DNA of 44,886 nucleotides from contig JANXMB010000127.1 in NCBI GenBank assembly GCA_025354865.1, positions 1-44,886 of the forward strand. Direction: 5' to 3'. This document shows, in pieces, positions 9,331 through 19,278 of the stretch. This stretch comes from Acetobacteraceae bacterium. GTDB lineage: Bacteria > Pseudomonadota > Alphaproteobacteria > Acetobacterales > Acetobacteraceae. How positions within the stretch are numbered: position 1 is the stretch's first letter; each line of letters starts with the position of its first letter. Below the pieces are notes generated by a model, which was given only the letters and a program-made list of their open reading frames with translations, was not told where the DNA came from and did not search any database. The translations under genes and the position numbers were made by a program.

Positions 9331-10173
9331 ATGGGACCGCTGGTAACAACCGAATGGCTCGCCGCAGCGTTGGGCCAACCCGATGTCGCGGTTTTCGATG
9401 CGACAATGTATCTACCGAATGAGCCGAAGAACGGCCGAGTGGAATTCGCAATCGCCCATATTCCCGGCGCCCGTTATTTCGATATCGATGTCGTAGCGGA
9501 CCAGGATTCGTCTTTGCCGCACATGGTCCCGACGCCCGGTCGCTTTGCGAAATTGATCGGTGCGATGGGCATTTCGAACACCACGCGGGTTATTTTCTAC
9601 GATCAGAAGGGGCTGGCCTCGGCGGCGCGCGGCTGGTGGTTGATGGGATTGTTCGGGCACGACAACGCCGCCGTTCTGGATGGTGGGTTACCGAAATGGA
9701 TGCGCGAAAATCGGGCGGTCGAAGCGGGCGAACCCGCCGCCCCCGCCGCGACCGTCTTTGCCCCGGATTACCGAGCAACCCGCTTGCGCGGGGTCGGCGA
9801 TATGATTTCCAATGTAACGACCCAGTCCGAACTGGTGCTCGATGCTCGGGCCGGCGGTCGCTTCACCGGGGCAACGCCGGAACCGCGCGCGGGGATGCGC
9901 AGCGGGCATATGCCGGGATCCGCGTCGGTGCCGTATACCGATCTGCTGCACGCCGACGGCACGTTCCGGCCGGCGGCCGAGGTGAAAGCCCGCTTTACCG
10001 CCGCCGGGGTCGATGGCGCGCGGCCGTTGGTTACCAGTTGCGGCTCGGGCGTGACCGCCTGCATCCTGACGATGGGGTTGCGGCTGGCCGGCCTGCCCGA
10101 GGGTGCTGTCTACGACGGATCCTGGACCGAATGGGGCGGCCGCGCCGATACCGCCGTGGAGACCGGCGCATGA
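9331..10173 (+). CDS. sseA: 3-mercaptopyruvate sulfurtransferase (tandem rhodanese)
   Basis: This enzyme moves sulfane sulfur from 3-mercaptopyruvate to thiols or cyanide. The 280-aa protein is the usual two-rhodanese-domain form: an inactive N-terminal domain (~1-135) and a C-terminal domain with the active-site loop CGSGVTA, Cys237 being the persulfide carrier. That loop is the form typical of mercaptopyruvate sulfurtransferase rather than thiosulfate sulfurtransferase. The ATG at 9331 has AAGGAG at 9319-9324 and fits the domain start; a GTG at 9295 overlapping the alaX stop would add an unlikely extension. The stop overlaps the metC start (ATGA), so a sulfur-amino-acid pair is co-translated. 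Confidence 0.92.
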   Translation: MGPLVTTEWLAAALGQPDVAVFDATMYLPNEPKNGRVEFAIAHIPGARYFDIDVVADQDSSLPHMVPTPGRFAKLIGAMGISNTTRVIFYDQKGLASAARGWWLMGLFGHDNAAVLDGGLPKWMRENRAVEAGEPAAPAATVFAPDYRATRLRGVGDMISNVTTQSELVLDARAGGRFTGATPEPRAGMRSGHMPGSASVPYTDLLHADGTFRPAAEVKARFTAAGVDGARPLVTSCGSGVTACILTMGLRLAGLPEGAVYDGSWTEWGGRADTAVETGA

Positions 10174-11360
10174 GCGACAAACACGGGTTTCGCACCAAGC
10201 TGTCGCATCTCGGGCGGCGTACGAAGCACGAGCACGGGTTCGTCAATCCGCCGCTGCTGCGCGGTTCCACCGTGCTGGTGCCGACGGTTGCGATGCGCAA
10301 GGCATTGCAGGCGAAAAAGGGCGAGCAGGTACTGACCTACGGCACCGGCGGATCGTCCACGCATTGGGCGCTGGAAGATACGATCGCGGCGATCGAGGGC
10401 GGCACTCGTTGCTATATCGTCGGCACCGGGCTGGCGGCGGTGACGGTGCCGTTGCTGGTGTTCCTGAAGGCGGGCGATCACATGCTGATGCCGGACCATG
10501 TCTATGGCCCTGCGCGCAATTTCGCCAACGGAATGCTGGTTAAATACGGGGTAGAAACGACATTCTACGACCCCTGCATTACCGGCGAAGGGCTGGCCGC
10601 TCTGATGCGCCCGAACACCACGGTCGTGTATACCGAAAGCCCTGGCTCCCACACGTTCGAGGTGCAGGACATCCCCGCCATCGCTGCGGCCGCGCATGCC
10701 GGCGGGGCCAAGGTGCTGATGGACAATACCTGGGGCATCCACCACTTCCAGCCGTTCGTTCATGGCGTGGACGTATCGATCCAGGCGGCGACCAAATACC
10801 TCGCGGGGCATTCCGACGTGTTGATCGGGTCGATTACGGTCAACAACGACGACGACTGGCAGGCGCTGCATGCCGGTGCCCGCCAGTTGGGGCAACTCAG
10901 CAGCCCCGACGATTGCTGGCTGACCCTGCGCGGTATCCGCACCATGGGGGTTCGACTGGCCGCGCAACAAGATGCCGCGATGCAGGTCGCGCATTGGTTT
11001 CGTCACCGGCCGGAAGTGGCGCAGGTCCTGCACCCCGGCCTGCCCGGCGCGCCGGGGCACGCGATCTGGAAGCGCGATTTCACCGGGTCCTGCAGCCTGT
11101 TCGGGGTGGAATTCAAGCCGCATTTTGCGCCGGAGGCGACGCACGCCTTCGTGGAAGCGTTGGAATTGTTCGGCATCGGGGCGTCCTGGGGCGGCTACGA
11201 AAGCCTCGCGGTGCCGACGACGGGGAATATCGTGCGGACGGCCGGGACCGGGCAATTCGCCGGCCCGTTGGTGCGTATCCACATCGGTCTGGAAGACGTG
11301 GACGATTTGATTGCCGATCTGGAACAGGGCCTCGCGGTCATGCGGGCCTTCGCGGGTTAA
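10170..11360 (+). CDS. metC: cystathionine beta-lyase (PLP-dependent, Cys/Met metabolism family)
   Basis: This enzyme splits cystathionine to homocysteine, pyruvate and ammonia in methionine synthesis. The 396-aa protein is a fold-type I PLP enzyme of the trans-sulfuration family. It shows TYGTGGSSTHWALE near 57-70, the SPGSHTFEVQD segment at 157-167, the PLP-aspartate region MDNTWG near 184-189, and the PLP lysine Lys209 in the ATKYLAGHSD motif. The C-terminal GASWGGYESL segment is characteristic of alphaproteobacterial MetC. The start overlaps the sseA stop by four bases. A cluster of perfect hairpins follows directly downstream, so this is probably the end of the transcript that begins at 7200. 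Confidence 0.92.
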   Translation: MSDKHGFRTKLSHLGRRTKHEHGFVNPPLLRGSTVLVPTVAMRKALQAKKGEQVLTYGTGGSSTHWALEDTIAAIEGGTRCYIVGTGLAAVTVPLLVFLKAGDHMLMPDHVYGPARNFANGMLVKYGVETTFYDPCITGEGLAALMRPNTTVVYTESPGSHTFEVQDIPAIAAAAHAGGAKVLMDNTWGIHHFQPFVHGVDVSIQAATKYLAGHSDVLIGSITVNNDDDWQALHAGARQLGQLSSPDDCWLTLRGIRTMGVRLAAQQDAAMQVAHWFRHRPEVAQVLHPGLPGAPGHAIWKRDFTGSCSLFGVEFKPHFAPEATHAFVEALELFGIGASWGGYESLAVPTTGNIVRTAGTGQFAGPLVRIHIGLEDVDDLIADLEQGLAVMRAFAG

Positions 11361-11367
11361 ACCATGT

Positions 11368-11392
11368 GTTGGCGGCTGGACACGCCGCCAAC
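11368..11392. terminator. perfect 9-bp hairpin after metC
   Basis: GTTGGCGGC at 11368-11376 pairs perfectly with 11384-11392 around a 7-base loop, eight bases after the metC stop. There is no T-run, so the assignment as terminator is by position and stem stability. Confidence 0.55.
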
Positions 11393-11400
11393 GCCGCGAC

Positions 11401-11421
11401 GGCCGATCGTAGCGATCGGCC
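11401..11421. repeat. perfect 9-bp palindromic hairpin with 3-base loop
   Basis: GGCCGATCG at 11401-11409 and its complement at 11413-11421 flank TAG. It lies 8 bases after the preceding hairpin. It could be part of a compound terminator, or a binding site in front of the accessory unit at 11555. Confidence 0.5.
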
Positions 11422-11472
11422 ACCGGCCCGCCGCGCGAATCGGCCGCGAAGGGCCCAAAAAACCTATGCCAT

Positions 11473-11488
11473 CCGGTCGCAGGACCGG
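11473..11488. repeat. third hairpin of the metC 3' cluster
   Basis: CCGGTC (11473-11478) pairs with GACCGG (11483-11488) around GCAG. An AGAGGAG run follows at 11493-11499 but is about 55 bases short of the next start codon. Confidence 0.4.
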
Positions 11489-11554
11489 TAGTAAGAGGAG
11501 TCTTTCCGACACGATAGCCAGATACTGAACCGAGCCTCGTTTGGGTAGTTCCAT

Positions 11555-11740
11555 ATGCCAAAACATCCCGCCAAGAATGCCAAAGGGGCCGCCAACGCCG
11601 GAAAGCACCGGCCGCTCCCCGATCTCTCTGGACCGGTCCAAAGGCCGGCCCCCGGCGGTCCGCGCAAATTCAAGGCCGAAGACCTCCGCAAGGCCGTAGA
11701 CGCATTGTTCGATAAACTTGCCTCGCGCACCCCGGCCTAA
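11555..11740 (+). CDS. small basic protein, partner ORF of a TIR/NDT-like gene
   Basis: I do not recognise this 61-aa protein. Its first ~38 residues are rich in Lys, Ala, Pro and Gly and look disordered. The remainder (KFKAEDLRKAVDALFDKLAS) is a predicted amphipathic helix. The ATG has no strong ribosome-binding site, only a weak GGGTAG shortly upstream. Its reading frame runs 23 bases into the next gene, which lacks an ATG and seems to depend on this ORF for translation. That overlap is the main reason to treat it as real. It could be a regulator, inhibitor or accessory subunit of the downstream protein, or merely a leader ORF; nothing in the sequence decides this. Confidence 0.5.
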   Translation: MPKHPAKNAKGAANAGKHRPLPDLSGPVQRPAPGGPRKFKAEDLRKAVDALFDKLASRTPA

Positions 11741-12389
11741 ATCCGCTTGGCCTCAGCAGCAACCGGACCAATCCTACGACCGCGGCGTATTTATCAATTG
11801 TCCATACGCCCCGTCCTATCGCCCGGTTCTCCACGCAATCGTATTCGCCGTGTTCGCATGCAACCTGAAACCGCGCTGCGCGTTGCAGGCATCCAACAGC
11901 GGAACGATCAGGATCGAAAAGATCGTCGAACTCATCCGCGGCGCGCGCTGGGGTATTCACGATCTATCCGATTTGCGTGACGGTCCCCACGAGGCCCCGC
12001 ATTTCAACATGCCGCTCGAATACGGGCTATTTTTCGGCGCACTGCGGTTCGGCGGTAAAACCCATCGGGATAAATCCAGTCTACTGCTGGTGCGAGACGT
12101 CGATGCATTCCGCCGAACCTGTAGCAACCTCGGTGGCGTCGATCCGGTCGCCCACGCCGGCGACCCGCACGAAGCGATCAAGGCCGTGCGCGATTGGGTA
12201 AAAACCGAGATGAGGCAGGAGGCCGATAAAATCGACTTCTTCGCGGCCATGCGCGATCGCTACGATCGCTTCGCCGTGTTCCTGGCCAGGTTTTGCGTCG
12301 AAAACAGCGAAACCCCCGATGGCCTGTCGTTCAACGACTACTGCGAGATCGTATCCCAGTGGCTCATCCGCGATAACGCCGCCCGCTGA
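11718..12389 (+). CDS. predicted TIR/nucleoside-deoxyribosyltransferase-like protein
   Basis: This 223-aa protein has no signal peptide or membrane segment. Residues ~20-130 fit a flavodoxin/Rossmann-like alpha/beta fold: a first strand VFINCPY (24-30), helix RIEKIVELI (65-73), a strand WGIHDLSDL (78-86), and a helix carrying FNMPLEYGLFFGA (96-108). Glu101 occupies the place of the catalytic glutamate in the TIR and nucleoside-deoxyribosyltransferase groups, so cleavage of a nucleotide or NAD-like substrate is possible. The remaining ~90 residues are mainly helical (AIKAVRDWVKTEM and beyond). The only in-frame start ahead of the fold is TTG at 11718, inside the preceding 61-aa ORF, suggesting coupled translation. 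The function is inferred from fold-level motifs only. Members of such families can act in anti-phage defence or as toxins, but no defence partner is visible besides the small ORF. Confidence 0.7.
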   Translation: MPRAPRPKSAWPQQQPDQSYDRGVFINCPYAPSYRPVLHAIVFAVFACNLKPRCALQASNSGTIRIEKIVELIRGARWGIHDLSDLRDGPHEAPHFNMPLEYGLFFGALRFGGKTHRDKSSLLLVRDVDAFRRTCSNLGGVDPVAHAGDPHEAIKAVRDWVKTEMRQEADKIDFFAAMRDRYDRFAVFLARFCVENSETPDGLSFNDYCEIVSQWLIRDNAAR

Positions 12390-12399
12390 ACCGCGATAG

Positions 12400-14006
<1,607 letters not shown>

Positions 14007-14007
<1 letters not shown>

Positions 14008-14684
14008 TGCACCACATCCGAGCGGTGGTGTTCGACGCATACGGCACGTTGTTCGACGTGCATGCGGCGATGGCTCGGCATGCCGAGCGCATCGGGCCGC
14101 AATGGCGGGAAATCAGCGCGGATTGGCGGGCGAAGCAGTTGGAATACGCCTGGGTGCGGTCCTTGGCCGGTTCGGGCCATCATCGCGATTTTTGGCGCCT
14201 GACCGAGGAAGCCTTGGTCTGGGCCGCCGCCCGCCACGGCATCGTCAACCCCGCCTTTCTGGTCGAGATCCTGCAATCCTATCGCCATTTGGAGGCATAT
14301 CCGGAAGTGCCGGTGGTGCTGCGGCATTTGCGCGACCTCGGGCTGGAACGGGCGATCCTGTCGAACGGCGAACCCGGGATGCTGCACGACGCGGTGCACC
14401 ACGCTGGGCTGACCGACCTGCTGAACGCGGTCTTGAGCGCGGAGTCCGTTGGCGTGTTCAAGCCCGACCCCAAGGTCTACCGGCTGGCCGGGGAGCATTT
14501 CGGCCTCGCGGCGAGCCAGATGGCGTTCGTGTCGTCCAATCCCTGGGATGTTTTCGGGGCCAAAGCCTTCGGGTTCGAGACGATCTGGGTCAACCGGACC
14601 GGCGCGCCGGGGGAATACCGAATGGCCGGGAACGCCACCGAAGTGCGGGACCTGTCCGCGCTGACGGGTTTGTTGCACCGATGA
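14007..14684 (+). CDS. haloacid dehalogenase type II (HAD superfamily)
   Basis: This 225-aa protein matches the L-2-haloacid dehalogenase subfamily. The nucleophile Asp10 is in FDAYGTLFDV, followed by motif II SNGEPGML, the lysine in FKPDPKVYRLA, and the acidic/Asn motif SSNPWDVFGAKAFGFETIWVNR. The SSNPWD form, rather than a DD motif, is typical of haloacid dehalogenases and argues against an ordinary phosphatase. The real substrate may still not be a haloacid. The ATG overlaps the guaB stop by one base (TGATG), with AGGCAGGA as ribosome-binding site, and its own stop overlaps rsmB. It thus sits inside a housekeeping operon, an unexpected place for a dehalogenase. Confidence 0.87.
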
Positions 14685-15970
14685 TGACCGCCGGGCGCAT
14701 CGCCGCCGCCATCGAACTGCTGGATATCATCGAAACCGCGCGCAAACGCCCCGCCGATGCCGTCGCCAACGACTATTTCCGCGCCCGCCGCTTCATCGGG
14801 TCGGGTGATCGGCGGGCCATTTCCGACCGCGTCTGGTCGGTGCTGCGCGCCCGCCGCCGGTTGGAATGGTGGCTGAAGGACGCCCCCACATCGGGCCGGA
14901 TGCTGATCGCGGCGTCCCTCTTGACCGAGGGCTGGGCGCTCTCCGGCGTGGTGCAGACATACTCGGGTGGGCAATACGCTGCCGCCGCCCTCAACGCCGC
15001 CGAGAAGGCCGTGCTGGCCAAGATCGAGGGCCATAATATCGACCACCCCGGTATGCCCGATGCCATTCGCCTCGAAGTCCCGGACTGGATCCATCCGCTG
15101 CTCGCCGCCCGTTTCGGCACCGCTACGGCCGCCGAATTATCGGCTTTGTCGACGGAAGCGCCGCTCGATCTGCGCGCCAATTTGTTGAAAGCGACTCGCG
15201 ACGAAGCGCTGGCCGCCCTCGCCGCCGAAGGGTGGGAGGCGCGGGCCACGCCGTTTTCGCCCTGGGGCATGCGGATCGATGGCCGCCGCCCGGTGACCAG
15301 CGGCCCGGCGTTCCAGACCGGCCTGATCGAAATCCAGGACGAGGGCAGCCAGCTCATCGCCGTGATGGTCGATGCACACCCGGGTATGCGGGTGGTGGAT
15401 TGGTGCGCCGGAGCGGGCGGGAAGACCCTCGCGATGGCCGGGCGGATGCGGAATAAGGGCCAGATCGTGGCCTGCGATGTCTCCCGCTCCCGGTTGGAAG
15501 GCGCGGTGCCCCGGCTGAAACGGGCCGGCGCCCATAATGTGGAGCGGCATCTGGTCGAGCCCGGCGATAAATGGCTGAAACGCCGCGCCGGCACATTCGA
15601 TCGCGTGCTGGTCGATGCGCCCTGCACCGGCACCGGCACCTGGCGGCGCAACCCCGATGCTCGGCTGCGCCTGACCGAGACCGATCTGGCGGAGTTGGTG
15701 GCGAAACAGGCGATGATCCTCGACACCGCGCAGACATTGGTACGCAAGGGCGGGCGGTTGGTCTACGCGACCTGCTCCCTGCTGGTCGAGGAGAACGAAG
15801 CGCAGATCGACGCCTTCCTCCTGCGCCATCCCGATTTCGCGAAAATCCCCCTCGCCCGGGCATGGCCGCTGGAAACGCCGGTGCCCTGTTCGGGGGACTA
15901 CCTGTCGCTGACGCCCGCGCGCCACGGCACCGACGGATTCTTCGCCGCCGTGTTGGAACGGGGGCCGTGA
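14681..15970 (+). CDS. rsmB: RsmB/NOP2-family rRNA (cytosine-C5) methyltransferase
   Basis: This SAM-dependent enzyme methylates a cytosine in rRNA, position 967 of 16S rRNA for canonical RsmB. The 429-aa protein has an N-terminal helical NusB-like region (~1-140) and a Rossmann-fold methyltransferase domain. Motif I appears as DWCAGAGGKTLAMA. Both cysteines of the m5C family are present: Cys315 in DAPCTGTGTWRRNPD and Cys365 in TCSLLVEENE. Two adjacent ATG codons (14681 and 14684) overlap the preceding stop; the first is annotated. The stop overlaps the next gene's GTG (GTGA). A related m5C methyltransferase specificity (for example RsmF-like) cannot be excluded, but the N-terminal region favours RsmB. 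Confidence 0.88.
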   Translation: MMTAGRIAAAIELLDIIETARKRPADAVANDYFRARRFIGSGDRRAISDRVWSVLRARRRLEWWLKDAPTSGRMLIAASLLTEGWALSGVVQTYSGGQYAAAALNAAEKAVLAKIEGHNIDHPGMPDAIRLEVPDWIHPLLAARFGTATAAELSALSTEAPLDLRANLLKATRDEALAALAAEGWEARATPFSPWGMRIDGRRPVTSGPAFQTGLIEIQDEGSQLIAVMVDAHPGMRVVDWCAGAGGKTLAMAGRMRNKGQIVACDVSRSRLEGAVPRLKRAGAHNVERHLVEPGDKWLKRRAGTFDRVLVDAPCTGTGTWRRNPDARLRLTETDLAELVAKQAMILDTAQTLVRKGGRLVYATCSLLVEENEAQIDAFLLRHPDFAKIPLARAWPLETPVPCSGDYLSLTPARHGTDGFFAAVLERGP

Positions 15971-16542
15971 TCCAGATCCGCCGGGCGACGCCAGCCGACG
16001 CAGTGGCCATCGCCGCGGTGCATGTCTCGGTTTGGCGTTCTGCCTATGCGGGTATTCTGCCCGAGGCCTATCTGGCGCGTCTGTCCGTCACCCGCCAGGC
16101 CGGCCATTATGGCGCCGGGATTCGATCCGGGGCCGGCGTGCTGGTGGCAACGGCCAGCGGGGACGATCTGCCGGACGAGGGGTTCGGGGACCTGCGCTCC
16201 CGCATTATCGGCTTCGCCACCGCCGGCCCGGCGCGCGGGTCCGGCCGTCCTTTGGCCGAGGGCGAGGTCGAAACACTCTATGTATTGGACGATTGGCGGG
16301 ATCGCGGCGTCGGGCGCGGGCTGATGCTGGCGGCGGGCGCGCATCTGCGGGCGATCGGCTGCCGGTCGGCGTTCCTATGGGTGCTGCGGGACAATCCCAG
16401 CCGCTGGTTCTATCGCCGCATGGGCGGGCGCCCGGCGATGGATATGGAAATCGCGGTGGCGGGCCAGCCGGTGGTGCAGACCGCCTATGTGTGGGACCCG
16501 ATCGATCGGCTGCTGACCGAGTCGGAGCAGCAACAGCACTGA
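15967..16542 (+). CDS. GNAT-family N-acetyltransferase
   Basis: This 191-aa protein transfers an acetyl group from acetyl-CoA to an unknown amine. It has the GNAT layout: an N-terminal strand IQIRRATPADAVAIA, the VSVWRSAYAGILP segment common in this subgroup, and the acetyl-CoA pyrophosphate-binding loop RDRGVGRG at residues 111-118. The conserved C-terminal part includes WVLRDNPSRWFYRRMGGRP. A Gly/Asp-rich insertion at about 62-78 lengthens the protein slightly relative to typical members. The GTG start overlaps the rsmB stop, so it is probably the last gene of the guaB operon; the hairpin at 16566 follows. The substrate is unknown; ribosomal-protein acetylation is possible but unproven. Confidence 0.85.
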   Translation: MIQIRRATPADAVAIAAVHVSVWRSAYAGILPEAYLARLSVTRQAGHYGAGIRSGAGVLVATASGDDLPDEGFGDLRSRIIGFATAGPARGSGRPLAEGEVETLYVLDDWRDRGVGRGLMLAAGAHLRAIGCRSAFLWVLRDNPSRWFYRRMGGRPAMDMEIAVAGQPVVQTAYVWDPIDRLLTESEQQQH

Positions 16543-16565
16543 TTGTGCCAGGGGTAGAAACGGAA

Positions 16566-16599
16566 AGGGCGCGCGGACCGCAATCGGTCGGCGCGCCCT
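16566..16599. terminator. bidirectional terminator between convergent genes
   Basis: A 9-bp perfect stem (16566-16574 with 16591-16599), a single G/G mismatch, then a further 5-bp stem (16576-16580 with 16585-16589) and a CAAT loop. It lies between the GNAT gene and the convergent Hint gene. T-rich sequence (TTCCGTTTC) follows on the minus strand, so it should work best for the Hint gene. Confidence 0.75.
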
Positions 16600-16623
16600 A
16601 TCTGGAGGAAAGCGTGCCCGGTA

Positions 16624-19020
16624 TCAGGCCGCCAGGGCTTGGGTCTGGCGATCCGAACGGGCGAGGATGTAGGTGCCCATGGCGTCGATATCGATGTCGA
16701 GCATCGCCGGTCCGGCGGTGCCAGTCATCGGGATCGCCGCAGCGCCGGCCGTCCAGCGCCACACCGAACCGTTGCCAGTTTCGGCGGTGTGCCAGCCTTC
16801 GACCAGACCGGGGTGATCGGCGGGGATCGTGATGTGATGGTCGCCAGTCCGCAGCGTCATGCCCCGCACCGCAACACCCAAAGGACGCCAGTCGCCGGTG
16901 CGCGGATCGAGGTCTGCCGGCGCCGACGCGCGGGACTTGAGCACGATGGCATTCGCTCCGGCCGGGAGCATGAAGGTATGGCGACCCTGCGACACCGCGA
17001 TCGGACGCAGGCGACGCCCGTCGGCTTCGAGGTACAGATCGGCATCCTGCGTCGTCGTGAATTCCGGCGCCACATAACCCAGCATCTTTGCTCGGTTGGC
17101 CAATTCCTGCCAGATCGGGGCAACGATTTCGGCATCGATCGCCAGCGGGGCGCAGGCGTCGCGTTCCCAGGTCTTGAGGCCGGCGTTCACATGGAACTCG
17201 GGGTGCAGAATGGTCGCCAGTCCGGCGTTGGTGAAGTAGGCGCGGTTGCCGGTGTCGAGGTAGGATTCCGACGTCAGGCCCTCGGCCAGGATCAGCGCAT
17301 GCCGGTCCAGTTCGACGTGGCGATAGGTGACCGAGCGGGCGTGCAGGTCTTGCACGATGGTCATGTGGTTGATCAGCAGGTTCGCCGGCACCAGCTTGCC
17401 GTCGATGTAGATGGCATGGGCGGGGGACACCAGCAGATCGCGGCGCGGCAGATCGTCGCCGAACGCGCCGGCGCGGATGCGGACGGGTGCGACGGTCTGC
17501 GGCTGCGGGTGGTTGGCGATGTCGATCGTGCGCACGCCCATCCACTTGACCGGCATCGGTTCGGCTTTGCCGTCCTGCAGGGTGACGACCATGTCGCCCG
17601 CCGCCAGGGACTCGACCGGCACTGCGCCGTCCGGGGTTTCGATCGCGGTGCCGTCGGCGTAGCAAACGACGGAGGACAGGAAGACGTCGGTGCCGCCGCC
17701 AAATGCGTTGCCGTCGACGCTGCTGTCGGCGCCCCAATCCAGAAATGTGCCGTTGGTCGGCGCGGCGGCCAAGTTGATGGTCCCGATCAGCGCGGTGCCG
17801 GCGGCGTCGCTATACAAGCTGACGGTGTTAGCCGACCCGTTGAAGGTATGGGTGGCAACGCCACCGATCTTCGCCTGACGAACGGTGACGCCCTGCAAAT
17901 TGAGGAATTCGAACCCGCTGACCGACGCCGCACTGGCGCCGATGTCCAGGTTGGCGATGGTCCCGGTGAAATTCATCAGCGCCGTCGCGTTGCCGAATTC
18001 GAGCACGCCCGAGGTGGTGGCCGCACCGAGGTTCACGTTGGCGCCGACATTGCCGTCGAGTTTCAGCACGGACGCTGTGGCGACGCTGAGTGTATTGGTG
18101 CTGGCCGCGACGTTGTTGGCGATGTCCAGGGTGCCACCGGTGGCGACGATGCTGCCGGTTCCATTGATGTTGCCCATCAGAACGCCGGTGCCGGTCAGCG
18201 TGCCGGCATTGGCAATGGTGCCGGTGGGGACGCCGCCGGCATTCGTTGCATCCAGGGTGCCGCCACCCATGGTGATGACGGTGCCGCTGGCGACCGAGAT
18301 ACCGGCGGTGGTCGTGGACAAGATCGTCCCACCATTGATCGTCATGGCGGTGTTGAGGTGGACGGCGCTGGCTTTGAAGACGGCCGAACCGGAGTTCGTG
18401 ATCGTGCCGCCCGAGAAGGTCGCGGTGCCGGTGTTCGTGATCGTGCCGCCGGACTGCGTCAGCGTGCCGGCCGACATGTTGAAGGTCGTCGCGGCAAGCG
18501 TCCCGCCGGAAATGGTCGCAACGTTCGTGCCGTTTATCTGCGCCTGACCCGCCGCGCTGCCGGTCGCTGTGCCCAGGTTCAGGGCGCCAAGCGTGGTAAG
18601 GCTCAACGAGCCGGCTGACAGCGTGAAGTTTTTCGCAACGGTGACGACAGCCAATTGGCCAACGGTCATCACAGCGGCGGCGCCATTAAGATTCAGGGCG
18701 TTGGCGATAAGGCCCGAGGCAGTGGTGCCGCCCATCGTGAAGGAGCCGGCGGTCAATGTCAGGCCGCTTGCGGCGCTCGATGCCAGGGTAAGCGTGCGGC
18801 CCGTAGAGAGCGAAAATGCAACGCTACCGTTATTGATCGACAGCGAATTGTGCGACGCACTCCCGTTGTCGATAATCACAGTGCCCGTGGCGGTGGAGTC
18901 GACGACTAGGTCGAGTCCGATTCCGCTTTTGTAGGCGACGGCTCCCGACCAAAAACTACTGGAATTGAAGTTGGTGCCCGTTGCACCGTTGAGTACACCG
19001 GTCCAGGTCAGAGTCGTCAT
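16624..19020 (-). CDS. large beta-helix repeat protein with a C-terminal Hint domain
   Basis: Residues ~1-430 of this 798-aa protein are Gly/Thr/Ser/Asn-rich and built of irregular short repeats (TATFSGGTITNSGSAVF is one), as in autotransporter-like beta-helices. A Hint (hedgehog/intein) domain of the bacterial Hint_2 type follows from Cys453, with the opening CYADGTAIETPDGAVPVESL, then the conserved LVSPAHAIYIDGKLVPANLL segment. The final ~190 residues form the extra C-terminal region seen in such proteins. There is no Sec signal peptide, so export by another route (for example type I) would be needed; I could not identify a transporter nearby. Hint domains usually self-cleave at the N-terminal Cys, which here would release the repeat region. 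The ATG is preceded by GGAGAG at good spacing. Such proteins are frequent in Acetobacteraceae; the biological role is unknown. Confidence 0.87.
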   Translation of the reverse strand: MTTLTWTGVLNGATGTNFNSSSFWSGAVAYKSGIGLDLVVDSTATGTVIIDNGSASHNSLSINNGSVAFSLSTGRTLTLASSAASGLTLTAGSFTMGGTTASGLIANALNLNGAAAVMTVGQLAVVTVAKNFTLSAGSLSLTTLGALNLGTATGSAAGQAQINGTNVATISGGTLAATTFNMSAGTLTQSGGTITNTGTATFSGGTITNSGSAVFKASAVHLNTAMTINGGTILSTTTAGISVASGTVITMGGGTLDATNAGGVPTGTIANAGTLTGTGVLMGNINGTGSIVATGGTLDIANNVAASTNTLSVATASVLKLDGNVGANVNLGAATTSGVLEFGNATALMNFTGTIANLDIGASAASVSGFEFLNLQGVTVRQAKIGGVATHTFNGSANTVSLYSDAAGTALIGTINLAAAPTNGTFLDWGADSSVDGNAFGGGTDVFLSSVVCYADGTAIETPDGAVPVESLAAGDMVVTLQDGKAEPMPVKWMGVRTIDIANHPQPQTVAPVRIRAGAFGDDLPRRDLLVSPAHAIYIDGKLVPANLLINHMTIVQDLHARSVTYRHVELDRHALILAEGLTSESYLDTGNRAYFTNAGLATILHPEFHVNAGLKTWERDACAPLAIDAEIVAPIWQELANRAKMLGYVAPEFTTTQDADLYLEADGRRLRPIAVSQGRHTFMLPAGANAIVLKSRASAPADLDPRTGDWRPLGVAVRGMTLRTGDHHITIPADHPGLVEGWHTAETGNGSVWRWTAGAAAIPMTGTAGPAMLDIDIDAMGTYILARSDRQTQALAA

Positions 19021-19278
19021 TGTCGTCTCTCCAGAAAGAATCGCCTACTAACCAGCCTAACGCCAACGGCCTCGAATTATACCTTAAATGATCCATGGGG
19101 CGTGAATTTGTCAATGACTAATGGCGAGTATCGCGAACAAGTGAGAATGTCGTCAATGAGCATGATCGCATGCGCGCGCGTTTTGCTCGCACGTTGCATG
19201 CGTCGAACCGGTCGGTGGCACGGCAGCGCGTAAGGCAGCCACAGAACGCGCAGGGACCGGTCGCCACGCGGCAAGTGA

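Noticed and set aside
17885-18547. Plus-strand hydrophobic Pro/Val/Ala-rich frame opposite the Hint gene
   Set aside because: It is the complement of Gly/Thr-rich repeats; such complements always give Pro/Val-rich hydrophobic translations. No signal for expression was seen.
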